From: CAZUVM01 sp964623885
GTDB lineage: Bacteria > Verrucomicrobiota > Verrucomicrobiia > Limisphaerales > UBA8199
Reading direction: 5' to 3'
Length of the DNA: 14,095 nt
Assembly (NCBI GenBank): GCA_964623885.1
Contig: CAZUVM010000245.1
Location: forward strand, 1-14,095
Notes under the pieces: model-generated
Told to the model about the DNA's origin: nothing
The model's input: the letters and a program-made list of their open reading frames with translations, nothing else
The model's database searches: none
Made by a program: the position numbers and the translations under genes
Shown here: positions 1 to 6,725 of the stretch, piece after piece
Position numbering within the stretch: position 1 is the stretch's first letter
Layout: every line of letters begins with the position of its first letter

Positions 1-907
1 AGCCGCTTTCGGCTAAAGCCCATTGCCGATTCACCAGGTCGTAATGGTCCGTGCCGCAAAAGCAGAGAATAGCGCCGCCGCTTTCCGCGAACACCGGCTG
101 CTGTCTCGAGGTCACCGATTGACCCGATACTCCGCACAACAAATCCAGCGGCTGCTTGCGTTTCTTTGCCAGCGTCACCGCCTCCGCTTCACTCAAAACG
201 CGCAGCGGCTGGGCCTGAACCGCCATCTTTCCTTCGAGCACGATACCGTGCAGCGGGATTCCCTTTTGACAGCTTTGCGTCGTCCGGCGGCCGTACACGA
301 AGGCCTGGTAGGTTTTGCCGCCTAAAACCACGCTCCGCAAAACCTCGCTGTGTCCCTGGTCGAAATCGGTTGCCACCGCCACGTTGAAATCACCCCGCCC
401 ATCCACCTGCTCCTCCAATAAACGCGTCACTTGCGGCGGCAACGATTGCCTCACAGTAAACGGAACCGTTTCCTGTAACGCCCGCGCTGGATCAGTCTGA
501 ACTAGCTCCATCATCACGACCCGTCGTTTCCATGCCAAACGCTCACCCTCGGCCAGGTTGGCCGACGAGTTTGTGAACTGCTGGATCCAGGCTGCAAAAG
601 CAGCAAACGGATCGTTGGTGCCTGCAGCGTTAGATTGTTTCGCAGCTGGAGTAGCGCTCGTGGAATGATTGGCAACCGCCGCCGCCAAATTCGTTCTTGG
701 CGTAAAGAAGGCGGCTTGCAGCAGTGGAACTGGTTTAGTTACAGCAGCCACGCTGCCGGACGGAGGGACACGCACATGCCGGTATATAAAAACCGCGGCC
801 AGCATCAAGATGCTGAAGCCAGCCGCTAAAACGATCCACAGTTTCTTTTTCACCCGCCCTGCTTGGTCGTGACGTGCCTCACCGTTCTCCCCGACGTTCT
901 CGCCCAT
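1..907 (-). CDS. N-terminal part of a large membrane-anchored/secreted protein (runs off left edge)
   Basis: The minus strand is open from an ATG at 907 to the left edge, 302 codons with no stop. An in-frame TAA lies at 986-988 and no other start codon follows it, so ATG 907 is the start, although no good ribosome site is visible. Residues 1-19 are polar. KKKLWIVLAAGFSILMLAAV begins at residue 20 and reads as a signal anchor. A Pro/Ala/Ser-rich linker follows to about residue 100. Residues 100-235 (AWIQQF, then TDPARALQ, LPPQVTRLLEEQVDGRGDF, VLGGKTYQAFVYGRR, GIPLHGIVLEGKMAV) resemble an N-terminal region I know from long extracellular verrucomicrobial proteins, where it often precedes metalloprotease or Ig/LamG domains. 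That resemblance is from memory. The downstream functional domain is outside the window, so no activity can be assigned. It is transcribed divergently from the gene at 1420. Confidence 0.75.
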   Translation of the reverse strand, partial: MGENVGENGEARHDQAGRVKKKLWIVLAAGFSILMLAAVFIYRHVRVPPSGSVAAVTKPVPLLQAAFFTPRTNLAAAVANHSTSATPAAKQSNAAGTNDPFAAFAAWIQQFTNSSANLAEGERLAWKRRVVMMELVQTDPARALQETVPFTVRQSLPPQVTRLLEEQVDGRGDFNVAVATDFDQGHSEVLRSVVLGGKTYQAFVYGRRTTQSCQKGIPLHGIVLEGKMAVQAQPLRVLSEAEAVTLAKKRKQPLDLLCGVSGQSVTSRQQPVFAESGGAILCFCGTDHYDLVNRQWALAESG

Positions 908-984
908 CTGTGTCGAAAGACCATTGACATAGGTTGACTCGCTTTGCTCACACGACTTCCGACGCGCAACAGATGGACTCTGTG

Positions 985-1014
985 ATTATAGCATGTAAGG
1001 CAGGGTACGTGCCA
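985..1014 (-). promoter_or_regulatory. Extended -10 promoter for the left-edge gene
   Basis: On the minus strand TGCTATAAT (985-993) is a perfect extended -10 element. A weak -35 (TTGGCA, 1010-1015) lies 19 bp upstream. This predicts a transcript start near 978 and a leader of about 70 nt before the ATG at 907. The same stretch also fits a sigma-54 pattern, TGGCAC...CTGCC at 999-1014 with GG and GC separated by 10 bp. I prefer the sigma-70 reading because of the perfect TATAAT. No experiment is implied. Confidence 0.45.
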
Positions 1015-1080
1015 ATCCGGTTTGATACCCAAAACTGAGCCATTTTCAACGACTTTGGCCTTTTGCCAAAGCATTCCAAC

Positions 1081-1115
1081 GCGTGATTTTCACGCAACCT
1101 GCGTGACGCTCACGC
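1081..1115. promoter_or_regulatory. Two tandem palindromic sites (GCGTGA-N3-TCACGC), candidate operators
   Basis: Two perfect inverted repeats with identical 6-bp arms and 3-bp centres lie at 1081-1095 (centre TTT) and 1101-1115 (centre CGC). Their centres are exactly 20 bp apart, about two helical turns, so dimers bound to both would lie on the same DNA face. The second site occupies the -35 position relative to TAGAAT (1133-1138). This is the layout expected for a transcription-factor operator. The cognate regulator is not identifiable from the window. Confidence 0.5.
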
Positions 1116-1270
1116 ATGAAGCCTGAGCCGCTTAGAATCTTGACGCCTTGTCCCCAGTACTGGTGACTGGCAGGAAACCAGCCTGGAGGTAACCTGTCTG
1201 CGTGTTAACGGTGGTCCTTGGCGGGACCCCAAAGAAGAATTTCAGTTCTCTTTTGTAGAGTGTGTCGGAA

Positions 1271-1305
1271 AAGGCCGGATGAAAATCCGGCCCTTTCTGT
1301 TTTTG
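1271..1305. terminator. Perfect 8-bp hairpin with T-rich tails, likely bidirectional terminator
   Basis: GGCCGGAT (1273-1280), tetraloop GAAA and ATCCGGCC (1285-1292) form a perfect stem. On the plus strand it is followed by CTTTCTGTTTTT. On the minus strand the same stem is followed by TTTTCC. It lies upstream of the promoter at 1370-1397, so it would end a transcript coming from the 1116-1270 segment or insulate the two divergent units. Confidence 0.5.
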
Positions 1306-1369
1306 GGACGGGTGAACCAACGACATTAGCGCTCTGGCATCTCCTCTTCGATCGGTCTCCTGAATCCAA

Positions 1370-1397
1370 TTGAACCCTGGTTGCAGAAGAATATACT
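1370..1397 (+). promoter_or_regulatory. Sigma-70-type promoter for the M13 peptidase remnant
   Basis: TTGAAC (1370-1375), a 16-bp spacer and TATACT (1392-1397). The predicted start near 1404 leaves a leader of only about 16-28 nt before ATG 1420 or ATG 1432, and no Shine-Dalgarno sequence is visible. Confidence 0.45.
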
Positions 1398-1419
1398 CGC
1401 TGCCCTGCTCTAACGCTGC

Positions 1420-2547
1420 ATGTTGCGCAAAATGTCTCTGGCTAAATTCAAACTCGTTTTCGTCGGAGTCAGCCTGTTTCTGAGTTGGCCGCTGAAAAAC
1501 ATAGCCGCCGAGGATGCGGCCAAACCACAATACGGGGCGTGGGGATTTGATATCGAAGGCGCCGACTTCGCAACCAGGCCAGGGGACGATTTCTTTCGCT
1601 ACGCCAATGGGACGTGGCTTGCGAAGACACCGATTCCGCCCGACAAGCCCGCCTATTCGTTGCGCCTCGCCATCACGGACCTCACTGAAAAAAGGCTGCG
1701 CGAAATTCTCGAAGCGGCCGGCAGCGACCGGTCGATTGAACCCGCAAACTTGCAAGCAAAAGCGAGCGCCTTTTATCGCGCGTTCATGGACGAGTCGCGC
1801 GCCGACCAACTCCGAGCAAAACCCATTGCGGCTCAGCTTGACCAGATTAGCTCCGCTCGGTCGCGCGACGCGCTCGCCGCGCTGATGGGCCGGACCGCGA
1901 TCGATTTTGAGCATTCGCTCTTTCTCTTTGCGATCAACGTCGATCTAAAAGACCCCGACCATTATGCCTTCTACCTGACGCAAGGCGGACTCGGGCTGCC
2001 GGATCGCGATTATTATCTGAAACCGGAATTTGGCGCGGCGAAAAAGGCCTACGAAAAATATGCGGTGCGGCTACTGGAGTTGATTGGTTGGCCGCAACCG
2101 GAAAAATCCGCCCGCGACATTCTTGAGTTCGAAACCAAAGTCGCCCAGGCAAGTTGGACCAAAACTCAGCAGCGTGACTTGGAGGCCATATACAATCCAA
2201 TGTCGGTGGCCGAGTTGGAGAAGCTCGCGCCCGGCTTTGCCTGGCGCCGGTTCCTGACAAATGCGCAAATGCCCTCGCTCTCACGGCTTATCGTCGCGGA
2301 GAAAAGCGCATTTCCTAAACTGGCGAACATCTATGCCCAAACACCTGTCGGAACGATTCAAGTCTGGCACGCTTTTCATGTCGCCGATAACGCCGCGCCA
2401 TACCTTTCAAAACCCTTCACCGACGCCTACTTCGAATTGCACAACCGGACGTTATCCGGTCAAAAAGTGCAACAGGCTCGCTGGAAACGCGCCATCCTGG
2501 CCGTCAGCGCGGAGATTTCGGTGTTGGACGCCAGAAGCACGGCTTAA
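1420..2547 (+). pseudogene. M13 (neprilysin/PepO-type) zinc metallopeptidase, truncated, catalytic half missing
   Basis: This 375-residue frame is the N-terminal part of an M13-family endopeptidase. It has a signal-peptide-like start (MSLAKFKLVFVGVSLFLSW from ATG 1432, or four codons earlier from 1420), then the family's N-terminal signature RPGDDFFRYANGTWL, GLGLPDRDYYL, and the late M13_N segment RTLSGQKVQQARWKRA. Family members are usually about 650-700 residues, with HExxH and ExxxD zinc motifs in the C-terminal half. None of those motifs is present here. After residue 365 the frame ends SVLDARSTA-stop. The +1 frame over the same bases reads WTPEARLKAF (from 2525, ending at TAA 2624-2626), which resembles a later M13 segment (W-x-x-P-x-x-R-x-x-A). 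The simplest reading is an out-of-frame internal deletion followed by loss of the rest. The product could be secreted but cannot be catalytic. Family assignment is strong; the exact break is inference. Confidence 0.85.
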
Positions 2548-2669
2548 GGCCTTTCAAGACACAGATGTGGAGTCGAGCGAGGGGAACACATACGACGAAT
2601 ACTTCGGATATTCAGAGAAGCCGTAAGTGGTCTAATCACTATCAATAAGGTCACAGCTGCAGAATGGCA

Positions 2670-2711
2670 GCCCCTCACCGGCCCTCTCCTCATCCGATGG
2701 AGAGAAGGAGA
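2670..2711. repeat. Degenerate CCCTCACC...CTCTCC...GGAGAG intergenic repeat
   Basis: CCCCTCACCGGCCCTCTCC followed by GGAGAGAAGGAGA forms a small inverted repeat (CTCTCC 2684-2689, GGAGAG 2699-2704). It resembles a widespread bacterial intergenic hairpin motif of the form CCCTCACCC-CCTCTCCC-GGGAGAGGG. It sits about 125 bp past the end of the broken M13 gene. Confidence 0.4.
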
Positions 2712-2726
2712 CGTTCCCGTGGCGCG

Positions 2727-2758
2727 CGGCTATAGGTTTGTTTATTTCGCAATAGCCG
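2727..2758. terminator. Inverted repeat downstream of the lipoprotein gene, weak terminator candidate
   Basis: CGGCTAT (2727-2733) and ATAGCCG (2752-2758) flank an 18-nt loop, just beyond the stop of the minus-strand lipoprotein gene. There is no T tract after the stem on the minus strand, so it may be only an mRNA-end hairpin. Nothing else between 2548 and 2793 looks like a gene. Confidence 0.25.
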
Positions 2759-2793
2759 ATACCTACAATCTCAAGAAACGACCCCTCCGCGGT

Positions 2794-3009
2794 TTACTTT
2801 TTCTCTACCAGGTCCATGCCGCACTTCGGACATTTACCGGGCGTGCTCGTGACCACCTCCGGATCCATCGGGCAGGTGTATTTTTGGGCGTGTGCACTGG
2901 TGTGCTCGCCGGAGTCCGCGCTTTTGCAACCCGTGAATAGAGCGGTGCTGCCCACGAGAGCCAGAATCGCGAGGCCAAGGAGCCACTGGGAGATTTTAGT
3001 CGATCGCAT
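2794..3009 (-). CDS. Small heavy-metal-binding-domain lipoprotein
   Basis: This 71-residue protein starts at ATG 3009. A TTG at 3045 would add 12 residues, but MRSTK followed by a hydrophobic run is a better lipoprotein signal peptide. The lipobox is LFTGC with Cys28 as the predicted lipidated residue. A short linker leads to YTCPMDPEVVTSTPGKCPKCGMDL (residues 44-67 in outline), the short heavy-metal-binding domain found alone or next to CusB/CopA-type metal efflux proteins. Putative ligands are Cys46, Met48, Cys60 and Cys63. The His that usually follows CPM is Asp49 here. It should sit as a membrane-anchored metal-binding domain outside the cytoplasm. No efflux genes are adjacent, so its partner is unknown. 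It is divergent from the WD40 gene at 3167. Confidence 0.8.
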   Translation of the reverse strand: MRSTKISQWLLGLAILALVGSTALFTGCKSADSGEHTSAHAQKYTCPMDPEVVTSTPGKCPKCGMDLVEKK

Positions 3010-3086
3010 ATTAGTCACTAACCTTTCAACCTTCTTTATAGCCAATCAAGCGCAAACCCCCTTCAAATCCTTTGTTTTTGGTTTTG

Positions 3087-3115
3087 TTGCCCTCCGCGAT
3101 TTGTTCCTATATAAA
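3087..3115 (+). promoter_or_regulatory. Sigma-70-type promoter for the WD40 gene
   Basis: TTGCCC (3087-3092), a 17-bp spacer and TATAAA (3110-3115). The predicted start near 3122 gives a leader of about 45 nt before ATG 3167, which is preceded by AAAGGA at a normal distance. The 157-bp gap must also contain the minus-strand promoter of the lipoprotein gene; only TATAAA at 3034-3039 on the minus strand is suggestive. Confidence 0.5.
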
Positions 3116-3166
3116 GGAGGTCCATGGGGCTGTGATTTTCTACACCTCCCGCTGCCTAAAGGATAA

Positions 3167-4186
3167 ATGCGAGCGAAGCCCAAAATTTTCTTGTCCGCTA
3201 TCCTGGTACTGGCTTTGCTCGCGGGCGGGGTCCTGCTGCTGAGATTAACCGCACCGCATGAAAACCCGCTGCCGTTTTGGTCGGTCGCGTTTTCGTCGGA
3301 TGGCCGGACCGTGGTTACCGGGGGTGGCGGGGTAGGACGCCCGATCGGCGGGATGCCGGGAGAACTCATCTTCTGGAACGTTGCCTCTGGCAACAGGACG
3401 GTGATTCAAAAGCCGGGCAGCATTCGCCGGGTTGCTTGGGCGCGTGACGGCTCATTCGTCGCCATAGGCACGTTGAGCGGCACCACGACCCTTGTGCAAC
3501 CTATCACAGGCAAACCCATGGTTAACCTGTCACCGCCGAATGAGCTGCTCAACGGCCTTGCGGTTTCCGGTGACGGCAAACTCATCGTCACGGCAGGCCT
3601 GGATGGAGCCATTGGACTTTGGGACAACGCGGGCAAAGAGCTGCAAACTTACAGAGCAGCCAACGAAGCATTTGTCGATGTGGCGCTTTCGCCTGATAAG
3701 GAACACCTGGTTGCCACCACTCGAAGCGGCAAGGCCTTTGTGTACGACCTCGCGGGCGGTGGCGAACCGTCGGTCCTGGCGGCGTGTGAAGGCGGCATCA
3801 ATGCGGAATGTGTGGCATTCGCGCCCGATGGAAAAACCTTCGCGACCGGCGCAAATACCACCCTGCGCGTTTGGGAACTCAAGAGCGGCGTGCGGATTTT
3901 AGATTCACCAGCTACCGCAACGATTAACGCCTTGGTTTACACGCCAAACGGAGAGAGCATCGCCGCCCTTGACGGGGAGGGCCGGCTCTCATTGCTAAAC
4001 TCCCACACCGGTGAATTGATTAAATCCACTCTAGCGCACAACTCGACGGCTTTCGGACTGGCCATTTCACCAGACGGCAAGCAGATTGCCACTGTGGCCA
4101 GAGAAGACTTCACACTGAAGCTCTGGTCAGTTCCGGCTTTGGAGCTGATGAAGGGTTTTCATCGAGCCAAACCAGTCCAACGCTGA
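3167..4186 (+). CDS. Membrane-anchored WD40-type beta-propeller protein
   Basis: This is a 339-residue protein. Residues 7-27 form an N-terminal hydrophobic signal or anchor (IFLSAILVLALLAGGVLLL). The rest is a run of WD40-like blades, each with the pattern 'hydrophobic-xFSxDGxxhxTG...hxhWD': VAFSSDGRTVVTGG, VAWARDGSFVAIG, LAVSGDGKLIVTAGLDG then IGLWD, VALSPDKEHLVAT, VAFAPDGKTFATG then LRVWE, LVYTPNGESIAA, and LAISPDGKQIATVA then LKLWS. That is about seven blades, enough for one closed propeller. Such domains are protein-interaction scaffolds; no enzymatic residues are expected. The start at ATG 3167 has AAAGGA upstream. The stop is 3 bp from the next start, so it probably forms an operon with the pseudopilin gene. 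Its partner and role cannot be told from sequence. Confidence 0.85.
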   Translation: MRAKPKIFLSAILVLALLAGGVLLLRLTAPHENPLPFWSVAFSSDGRTVVTGGGGVGRPIGGMPGELIFWNVASGNRTVIQKPGSIRRVAWARDGSFVAIGTLSGTTTLVQPITGKPMVNLSPPNELLNGLAVSGDGKLIVTAGLDGAIGLWDNAGKELQTYRAANEAFVDVALSPDKEHLVATTRSGKAFVYDLAGGGEPSVLAACEGGINAECVAFAPDGKTFATGANTTLRVWELKSGVRILDSPATATINALVYTPNGESIAALDGEGRLSLLNSHTGELIKSTLAHNSTAFGLAISPDGKQIATVAREDFTLKLWSVPALELMKGFHRAKPVQR

Positions 4187-4189
4187 TGT

Positions 4190-5167
4190 ATGCGCGCGAT
4201 TCCGAAGCGTATAGCGGCAAGCCGACAATCCATCGTGCGCCGAGCACGACCGGCGGCATCCGGTTTCTCATTGATCGAACTGCTCGTGGTGATTGCGGTG
4301 ATTGGCATCCTGGCCGCGCTGTTACTGCCCGCTCTCTCGAAGGGCAAACAGCGCGCGCAGCAAACCTATTGCTTGAGCAATGGGCATCAAATGATGCTCG
4401 CCATCGCGCAGTACTCGACGGATTACAAGGAGCTCTATCCGCCCAACCCTGACGATGGGAATACTATTCCCGGCCACAACTGGTGTTCGGGCAATGCCGG
4501 CATAGGCCAGGTTGCGGAGTTTAATCCTGACCTGCTCAAAGACCCCAAGCGCAGCCTGCTGGCACCTTATCTCAGCGGCGCCATTGGGGTGTTTCATTGC
4601 CCCGCCGACAAGCGGCAAGGCATTTACCAGGGCTCCGATCCGGCCATGGCGGGCAAAACGGTTCCGGCCGCGCGAACCTTCTCCATGAACCAGGCCGTCG
4701 GAACGATCTGTCCGGGTTACGATGCCGCGCCGCCGAATTTTAACGGCGCTTACCCGGGCCACTCGGGCGCTCCGACACTGTCGGTGAATGGTCCCTGGTT
4801 AAACAACCAGCGGACGCATCGGCGCGATTCGCCCTGGATTACTCATGGCAAAACCTCGGACGCGCGCGCTCCGGGTCCGGCGCGGCTGTGGGTCCTCGTC
4901 GACGAGGACGCCAGCAACCTGAACGATGGCGCCTTCGCGTTCGGAATGGTGCGCGCGCAATGGTTTGATGTTCCTGGCACCTACCACAACGGCGGGTGCG
5001 GATTCGCGTTCGCGGACGGACACTCCGAGTCGCACCACTGGCAATACTCCGCTCCCAAAAAAGGGCACCAGGCGCCAGTAGCCAACGCGCAAGACTTTCA
5101 GGATTGGCTCTGGATGCGCGACCGGACCTCCGCCAACATCAGCGGCGCCATGCCGGATCCGGAATAG
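4190..5167 (+). CDS. Prepilin-type pseudopilin with H-X9-DG motif
   Basis: This 325-residue protein has a class III (type IV pilin-like) leader: a 25-residue basic leader ending ...AASG, cleavage expected between Gly25 and Phe26, then FSLIELLVVIAVIGILAALL with the conserved Glu at mature position 5 (residue 30). The globular part has CLSN...Q near residue 60, CPAD near residue 137, and the motif H266-X9-D276-G277 (HNGGCGFAFADG), which defines the planctomycete/verrucomicrobial H-X9-DG pseudopilin family. Members are processed by a prepilin peptidase and presumably join a type II secretion-like or other pseudopilus. Their individual functions are mostly unknown. The gene follows the WD40 gene by 3 bp, so translational coupling is likely. 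ATG 4190 is the only start giving the complete leader. Confidence 0.88.
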   Translation: MRAIPKRIAASRQSIVRRARPAASGFSLIELLVVIAVIGILAALLLPALSKGKQRAQQTYCLSNGHQMMLAIAQYSTDYKELYPPNPDDGNTIPGHNWCSGNAGIGQVAEFNPDLLKDPKRSLLAPYLSGAIGVFHCPADKRQGIYQGSDPAMAGKTVPAARTFSMNQAVGTICPGYDAAPPNFNGAYPGHSGAPTLSVNGPWLNNQRTHRRDSPWITHGKTSDARAPGPARLWVLVDEDASNLNDGAFAFGMVRAQWFDVPGTYHNGGCGFAFADGHSESHHWQYSAPKKGHQAPVANAQDFQDWLWMRDRTSANISGAMPDPE

Positions 5168-5338
5168 GTTCAGCGCGACAACGTGGATGTCGGCTAGGAC
5201 TTTCGGAACGGCAAGGAAGGGCGCGGAGTGCCATTCTAGAAGCAACTGCGAGCCTCCGAGGCGCAGGTGCCTGGCGAGGGGACGGCGAGTCACTCGGGCG
5301 GCTCTGACGGTAGTGGATTGACGGTTGGAGGATCTGGA
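5168..5338. other. Short intergenic stretch, no gene seen
   Basis: The two flanking genes converge here. The stretch is GC-rich, with GCCTCCGAGGC as a local near-palindrome around 5251-5262. I see no terminator-like stem with a T tract and no convincing short gene. It may be part of a dispersed intergenic sequence, but that needs comparison with the rest of the genome. Confidence 0.3.
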
Positions 5339-5593
5339 TCAGGAGAGTAGCGTGTCAAGGTAGGCAACGATTTCATCGGGACGGCTTAGGATCGCGGTAT
5401 CGTCCACCTTGTGATATTCGAGGGGCTTTTCCCGCAGAAGGGCCGCCATTGGGTTGTCGCAGAAAAAGGCATCGCAGTAGGGGATAGCGTGGCCGGCGTG
5501 GAGGAAGTCGTGGACGTCGTGCGGCTCGATCTTGCGCCCGGAATATGTGACGGCTGCGTTGATGCCCGCGAGGACTTGGAAGCTAATTGACAC
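5339..5593 (-). CDS. C-terminal remnant of a protein of unknown function
   Basis: The frame reads 84 residues from a GTG at 5593, with no ribosome site, and ends normally at 5339. The conserved-looking block NAAVTYSGRKIEPHDVHDF then HAGHAIPYCDAFFCD and PMAALL resembles the C-terminal end of longer proteins in which an acidic, His/Asp-containing 'D-x-x-HA-x-x-A-x-PY-C-D-x-F' segment lies near the end, as in PIN-like nuclease proteins. This resemblance is from memory. The same frame stays open and protein-like upstream (LVYEQGASSPFELTPC, from about 5690), overlapping the end of the next gene. That suggests the true gene was longer and its 5' part has been lost. I regard it as a decayed gene rather than a functional small protein. 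A role in RNA or DNA cleavage would be speculation. Confidence 0.45.
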   Translation of the reverse strand: MSISFQVLAGINAAVTYSGRKIEPHDVHDFLHAGHAIPYCDAFFCDNPMAALLREKPLEYHKVDDTAILSRPDEIVAYLDTLLS

Positions 5594-5694
5594 GCAGGGA
5601 GTCAGCTCGAAAGGAGAGCTGGCTCCTTGCTCGTAAACCAGGTGAGAAATGCTGAAGAACTGAAACGATGAGGTACTGAGCCAATCCCGTGCTG

Positions 5695-6471
5695 CTATGA
5701 CGCCCCAGACGAAAGGGGACGAATCTTGATATTGCGGAACCAGATTTCGTCGCCATGGTCCTGGACCTGAATGGCGGTTTTGAATTTGGTGCCAAAGCCA
5801 GGGAGATCTTTGTACTTGCTGTTCTGAATAAGCTCCATCAGCGCGGGGCTTTCCAGTTCATATTGGACGATTTTGGCGCCGTTGAGCCAATGCTCGACGT
5901 GTTTGCCTTGAACAACAATTCGAGACTCATTGAATTCACCCACGGGGTTTAAGTGTTTGGCAGCGTTCGGGGCGATGAGGGCATAGAGCGCGCCGGCGCG
6001 ATGGCTGGGTGTCTGGGCGTCGGGATGTCGTGTGTCATCCAGGAGCTGGTATTCGTGTCCAACGGGACCGGTGCCGTCGTCGCCGCGGAACATGCGCGGA
6101 CCCGGGTTCCCGAGGCGTTCCTTCACGAAGTAGATAATACCTGAGTTTCCGCCAGGCGCGATGCGCCATTGGAAACGGAAATCGAAGTCGGTGAACTGCT
6201 CTGTCGTGAGAATCTCGCCACCGCCGGTTTCGGGTCGACCGGTACCCTTGGGGTTTTTCAAGCAGCCGTTCTCAACGACCCAGTGATTACCCGACTTTGA
6301 TGGACGGTATTCTCTCCGGCCGTCGAGGGTCTTGCCGTCGAAAAGCAATTTCCAACCTTGCTGCTTTTCGATAGGAGAAAGAGTGTTGGGTGCCGGACCC
6401 TGGGCCTGGAGATGTGCGACAAAGGGGCAAATAACGAGGAGGAGGAAAGGGGCGAAGTGTCTCCGGTTCAT
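5695..6471 (-). CDS. Secreted DUF1080 / 3-keto-disaccharide hydrolase family protein
   Basis: This 258-residue protein begins with a Sec signal peptide (MNRRHFAPFLLLVICPFVAH, probable cleavage near AQG at 23-25). It then carries one DUF1080 domain, a concanavalin-like jelly-roll fold: GWKLLFDGKTL (39-49), WVVENGCL (64-71), the GGNSGIIYF strand (107-115), HEYQLLDD (139-146), GEFNESRIVVQGKHVEHWLNG (178-198 region), and a C-terminal QDHGDEIWFRNIKIRPL (237-253). The family is very abundant in Verrucomicrobiota and Planctomycetota; some members hydrolyse 3-keto glycosides in carbohydrate breakdown. Length and all core motifs match a complete single-domain member. The usual DGW after DGKTL is DGR here. 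ATG 6471 has no Shine-Dalgarno sequence. The substrate cannot be deduced and no oxidoreductase neighbour is present. Confidence 0.88.
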   Translation of the reverse strand: MNRRHFAPFLLLVICPFVAHLQAQGPAPNTLSPIEKQQGWKLLFDGKTLDGRREYRPSKSGNHWVVENGCLKNPKGTGRPETGGGEILTTEQFTDFDFRFQWRIAPGGNSGIIYFVKERLGNPGPRMFRGDDGTGPVGHEYQLLDDTRHPDAQTPSHRAGALYALIAPNAAKHLNPVGEFNESRIVVQGKHVEHWLNGAKIVQYELESPALMELIQNSKYKDLPGFGTKFKTAIQVQDHGDEIWFRNIKIRPLSSGAS

Positions 6472-6725
6472 GGCAATCGGTTAAGACGAGGTTTCTGGAA
6501 TTGCAAGCTGATTCGCGGAAGGCCGAGAAGGGACTGAAGGGCGAAAGTGACGGACGACCTGAAACACCGATGGGGCAAACAGAAGGAAACGAAGGGAGCG
6601 AAGAGGACGGGGAAATGCGGATTTAACCGCCGAAGGCGCGGAACGGGTGGAAAGAAGCGTGGTCAAAATCTCCGGGTCTTTTTTTGTTCGGTTTCGACGT
6701 TTAGCGGCTCTTTAATGACGCAAAG
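6472..6725. other. Intergenic gap between divergent genes, nothing supported
   Basis: This 254-bp purine-rich region lies between the DUF1080 start (minus) and the ECF sigma remnant start (plus). Short open frames exist on both strands but have low-complexity, Arg/Lys-rich translations typical of non-coding DNA. I see no strong promoter. Confidence 0.35.

Larger units (their letters stand above)
908..1419. other. Intergenic region between divergent genes; no gene supported
   Basis: This 512-bp stretch separates the left-edge minus gene from the M13 peptidase remnant. It holds, in order, the minus-strand promoter near 985-1014, a 7-bp inverted repeat (CTTTGGC 1053-1059, GCCAAAG 1065-1071), two GCGTGA-N3-TCACGC palindromes at 1081-1115, a -10-like TAGAAT at 1133-1138, a perfect hairpin with T-rich tails at 1273-1305, and a plus-strand promoter at 1370-1397. 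A plus-strand frame is open from about 1145 to 1330 but has no acceptable start codon, so I do not call it. Confidence 0.6.

Noticed and set aside
999..1014. Sigma-54-like -24/-12 element on the minus strand (TGGCAC...CTGCC)
   Set aside because: The GG-N10-GC spacing is right, but a perfect extended -10 (TGCTATAAT) lies just downstream and no enhancer-binding protein is nearby, so sigma-70 is simpler.
1195..1305. T-box or other known riboswitch before the M13 gene (GGTGG...terminator layout)
   Set aside because: The conserved T-box sequence is not present, and a separate promoter for the gene lies after the hairpin.
1145..1330. Plus-strand open frame with a peptide (NGGPWRDPKEEF) reminiscent of the Dxr segment SGGPFRATPKEEF
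   Set aside because: No start codon, the match is very short, and the surrounding residues do not resemble Dxr; probably chance.
1132..1914. Long minus-strand open frame of 260 codons
   Set aside because: It is antisense to the well-conserved M13 frame over most of its length; the plus-strand protein is clearly recognisable and this one is not.
3114..3126. Strong Shine-Dalgarno-like AAAGGAGGT before an ATG in the WD40 leader
   Set aside because: The ATG is only 2 bases away, the frame is three codons long, and the motif lies upstream of the predicted transcript start.
4799..5293. Minus-strand frame of 164 codons opposite the pseudopilin
   Set aside because: Shadow of the pseudopilin gene; the plus-strand product has leader and H-X9-DG motifs.
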